This document shows positions 5,398 to 6,803 of a DNA stretch of 6,803 bases, piece after piece. The number at the start of each line of letters is the position of its first letter. Within the stretch, counting starts at the first letter, position 1. Source of the stretch: Nitrososphaerota archaeon (GTDB lineage: Archaea; Thermoproteota; Nitrososphaeria; Nitrososphaerales; CADDZS01); contig JAPCJV010000096.1 of assembly GCA_027886785.1 (NCBI GenBank), positions 1 through 6,803 on the forward strand, given 5' to 3'. Made by a program: the position numbers and the translations under genes. The notes below the pieces were generated by a model that was not told the DNA's origin, did not search any database, and saw only the letters and a program-made list of their open reading frames with translations.

Positions 5398-6363
5398 ATG
5401 AAACTGGGAGTGTTTAATCCTGTTTTCTACCACAAGTCTTTCGATGACGCCCTAGACGAAATCAAAGGACTAGGGCTTGAGGCTGTCGAGATAGCCTGCG
5501 GGAACTATACAGGAAACACCCACTGCAATCCCAAACTGCTCCTCTCAGACAGCAACGCGCTCTCTGCTTTCAAAAAGAAAATAGATGATAGAGGACTTGA
5601 AATCAGCGCCTTAAGCTGCCACGGAAATCCGCTTCATCCCTCCCCCACTATTTCCGAAGCTCACCGGCAGGTACAACATGAAACGATCCAGCTTGCCGAC
5701 AAGTTAGGCGTAGATAGGATCATAACTTTCTCTGGTTGTCCGGGCGACTCTGAATCCTCCAAGTACCCTAACTGGGTTACCAGCGCGTGGCCGGACGATT
5801 ATCCGAAGGTACTCGAGTGGCAGTGGAAAGAGAAAGTTATTCCCTATTGGCGAGAAGAAGTAGAGTTTGCAGAAAAAAATGGAATCTATAAAATTTGTAT
5901 CGAACCCCATCCGGGATTCGTCGTCTACAATCCGGAAACGATGCTCAAATTGCGGCACAGTTGCGGAAAGGTCATCGGGGTAAATTACGATCCGAGTCAC
6001 ATGTTTTGGCAGCACATTGATCCCAGCGTCGCAATTACCAAGTTGGCAGAGAGCATCTTTCATTTCCATGCAAAAGACACGTTCCTGAATTTACAGAACA
6101 TTATTGTGAACGGCGTACTTGATGGAAAAAGTTACAGAGAGATGAAAGATCGATCTTGGTACTTCCGCTCCGTCGGGTACGGCCACGATCAAATCGTGTG
6201 GAAAGACATGATGAGTGCACTCAGACTTGTGGGGTACGATTACGTGGTGAGTATCGAGCATGAAGATATGCTCCTGTCGCGAGAAGAAGGTCTAAAGAAA
6301 GCAGTAGAGTTCTTGAAACCGATTATGGTTAGAGAACCTCTGCCAGAAGCGTGGTGGACCTAA
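5398..6363 (+). CDS. Sugar phosphate isomerase/epimerase (AP endonuclease 2-type TIM barrel)
   Basis: This 321-residue protein is a complete xylose-isomerase-like TIM barrel, the family that isomerises or epimerises keto-sugars and sugar derivatives using a divalent metal. The N-terminus MKLGVFNPVFYHKSFDDALDE and the strand GLEAVEIACG (26-35) fit barrel strands one and two. Likely metal ligands and active-site residues are Glu169 in IEPHPG, Asp198 and His201 in YDPSHM, His224 in FHFHAKD and Glu287 in SIEHED. RSVGYGHDQIVW (257-268) is the usual loop before strand eight. Length and motifs match cytosolic IolE/IolH/ThuC-like relatives, but a specific member cannot be named. It is the only plus-strand gene, divergent from the Gfo/Idh/MocA dehydrogenase and convergent with the dehydratase-like gene. 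That neighbourhood suggests a shared sugar or cyclitol pathway. The ATG directly follows ATAAACC with no ribosome binding site. Confidence 0.93.
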   Translation: MKLGVFNPVFYHKSFDDALDEIKGLGLEAVEIACGNYTGNTHCNPKLLLSDSNALSAFKKKIDDRGLEISALSCHGNPLHPSPTISEAHRQVQHETIQLADKLGVDRIITFSGCPGDSESSKYPNWVTSAWPDDYPKVLEWQWKEKVIPYWREEVEFAEKNGIYKICIEPHPGFVVYNPETMLKLRHSCGKVIGVNYDPSHMFWQHIDPSVAITKLAESIFHFHAKDTFLNLQNIIVNGVLDGKSYREMKDRSWYFRSVGYGHDQIVWKDMMSALRLVGYDYVVSIEHEDMLLSREEGLKKAVEFLKPIMVREPLPEAWWT

Positions 6364-6373
6364 CTTTATCGAA

Positions 6374-6803
6374 TCATAGCTGAACTACAGGATTCCGTAG
6401 CGTTCCGATATTCTCTATATCAATTTCCACCAGATCCCCGTGCTTCAGAGTAAAATTCTCGGGGGGAACTATGGAAGTGCCGGTCATCAGTAAAGTGAAT
6501 CTGCTAAGAACATTATCTCGCTTTAAAAATCCCAGAAGCTCCGGGATACTCCGCCGCATTTGCGAAGTGTTAGTCGTCCCCTCGAATACATTCTCCTTGG
6601 TACTGGAAATTTTCATTTTGATTTCGACCGACTGAGGGTGCGGCATTTCGTCAGGGGTTACAAGGACGGGCCCTATTGAGGAAGAAGCTTTGTACACCTT
6701 TGCCTGGGGCAGGTATAGTGGATTCTCTCCTTCGATGTCTCTGGAGGACATGTCGTTTCCAATAGTGTATCCCACGATCTTCGCCTCTTCGTCGCAAACT
6801 ATA
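6374..6803 (-). CDS. FAH-family 2-keto-3-deoxy sugar acid dehydratase-like protein, C-terminal part (runs off right edge)
   Basis: The frame is open at the right edge and stops at TGA 6374-6376, leaving the last 142 residues. The visible part includes GYTIGNDMSSRDIEGENP, LPQAKVY, SIGPVLVTP, and near the end GTSIVPPENFTLKHGDLVEI followed by IGTLRNPVV. These are the metal- and substrate-binding segments of the fumarylacetoacetate hydrolase fold, including the metal-type Asp in GND and the Lys in LPQAK. The combination GENPLYLPQAK plus VPP..FTL..GD..EI is typical of the AraD1/KdaD-type group, which dehydrates 2-keto-3-deoxy-pentonates to 2-oxoglutarate semialdehyde or acts on related keto acids. 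Related hydrolases and isomerases (FAH, HpaG-like) share the fold, so the reaction is an inference. The codon at 6773-6775 is a GTG inside the conserved domain, not the start. The gene converges with the TIM-barrel gene, with 10 bases between the stops. Confidence 0.87.
   Translation of the reverse strand, partial: IVCDEEAKIVGYTIGNDMSSRDIEGENPLYLPQAKVYKASSSIGPVLVTPDEMPHPQSVEIKMKISSTKENVFEGTTNTSQMRRSIPELLGFLKRDNVLSRFTLLMTGTSIVPPENFTLKHGDLVEIDIENIGTLRNPVVQL

Noticed and set aside
5704..6069. Minus-strand open frame of 121 codons
   Set aside because: It is antisense to the TIM-barrel isomerase gene, whose metal-site motifs are clear.
6361..6376. Bidirectional terminator between the convergent stops
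   Set aside because: Only 10 bases separate the two stop codons and no stem-loop with a T-run is visible there.
6773..6775. GTG as the start of a short complete FAH-like gene
   Set aside because: The frame continues open to the window edge and the GTG lies inside the conserved catalytic domain, so the gene is truncated by the window, not short.

Overview
The window is a metabolic locus with eight protein-coding units and no RNA genes, CRISPR arrays or insertion sequences that I could see. Seven units are on the minus strand and one is on the plus strand. Base composition is near balanced. AGA/AGG codons make up a large share of arginines, and most start codons have no clear Shine-Dalgarno sequence. 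Some of these starts instead have an A/T-rich, TATA-like element about 30 bases upstream. This is compatible with a heterotrophic archaeon using leaderless transcripts. A bacterium such as a soil or subsurface Chloroflexota member cannot be excluded, so the taxon is unresolved.

Layout, read leftward along the minus strand from the right edge. (1) The C-terminal part of a fumarylacetoacetate-hydrolase-fold protein of the AraD1/2-keto-3-deoxy-sugar-acid dehydratase type runs off the right edge. (2) On the plus strand, ending 10 bases from it in a convergent arrangement, is a complete TIM-barrel sugar phosphate isomerase/epimerase. (3) Divergent from that gene across an 82-base spacer is a Gfo/Idh/MocA NAD(P)-dependent dehydrogenase. 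(4) Next comes a short RidA/YjgF enamine/imine deaminase, then (5) a full-length large subunit of a molybdenum hydroxylase (xanthine dehydrogenase / form II CoxL-like, AYRGAGR motif). (6) After that is a small antitoxin and (7) a RelE/ParE-type toxin that appears to be broken by a one-base deletion near its 3' end. (8) The N-terminal 182 residues of an Old Yellow Enzyme/TMADH-like FMN oxidoreductase run off the left edge.

My inference is that the right-hand genes form a sugar or sugar-acid oxidation module: a dehydrogenase, an epimerase/isomerase and a keto-deoxy acid dehydratase. The molybdenum hydroxylase could oxidise an aldehyde made downstream (for example glycolaldehyde, glyceraldehyde or 2-oxoglutarate semialdehyde), as in the non-phosphorylating pathways known from Sulfolobales. 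RidA would remove reactive imines. The substrate cannot be read from the sequence. The most concrete unusual observation is the frameshifted toxin next to an intact antitoxin. The next is the molybdenum hydroxylase large subunit with no FAD or iron-sulfur subunit beside it. I did not find clear evidence of an entirely new system.
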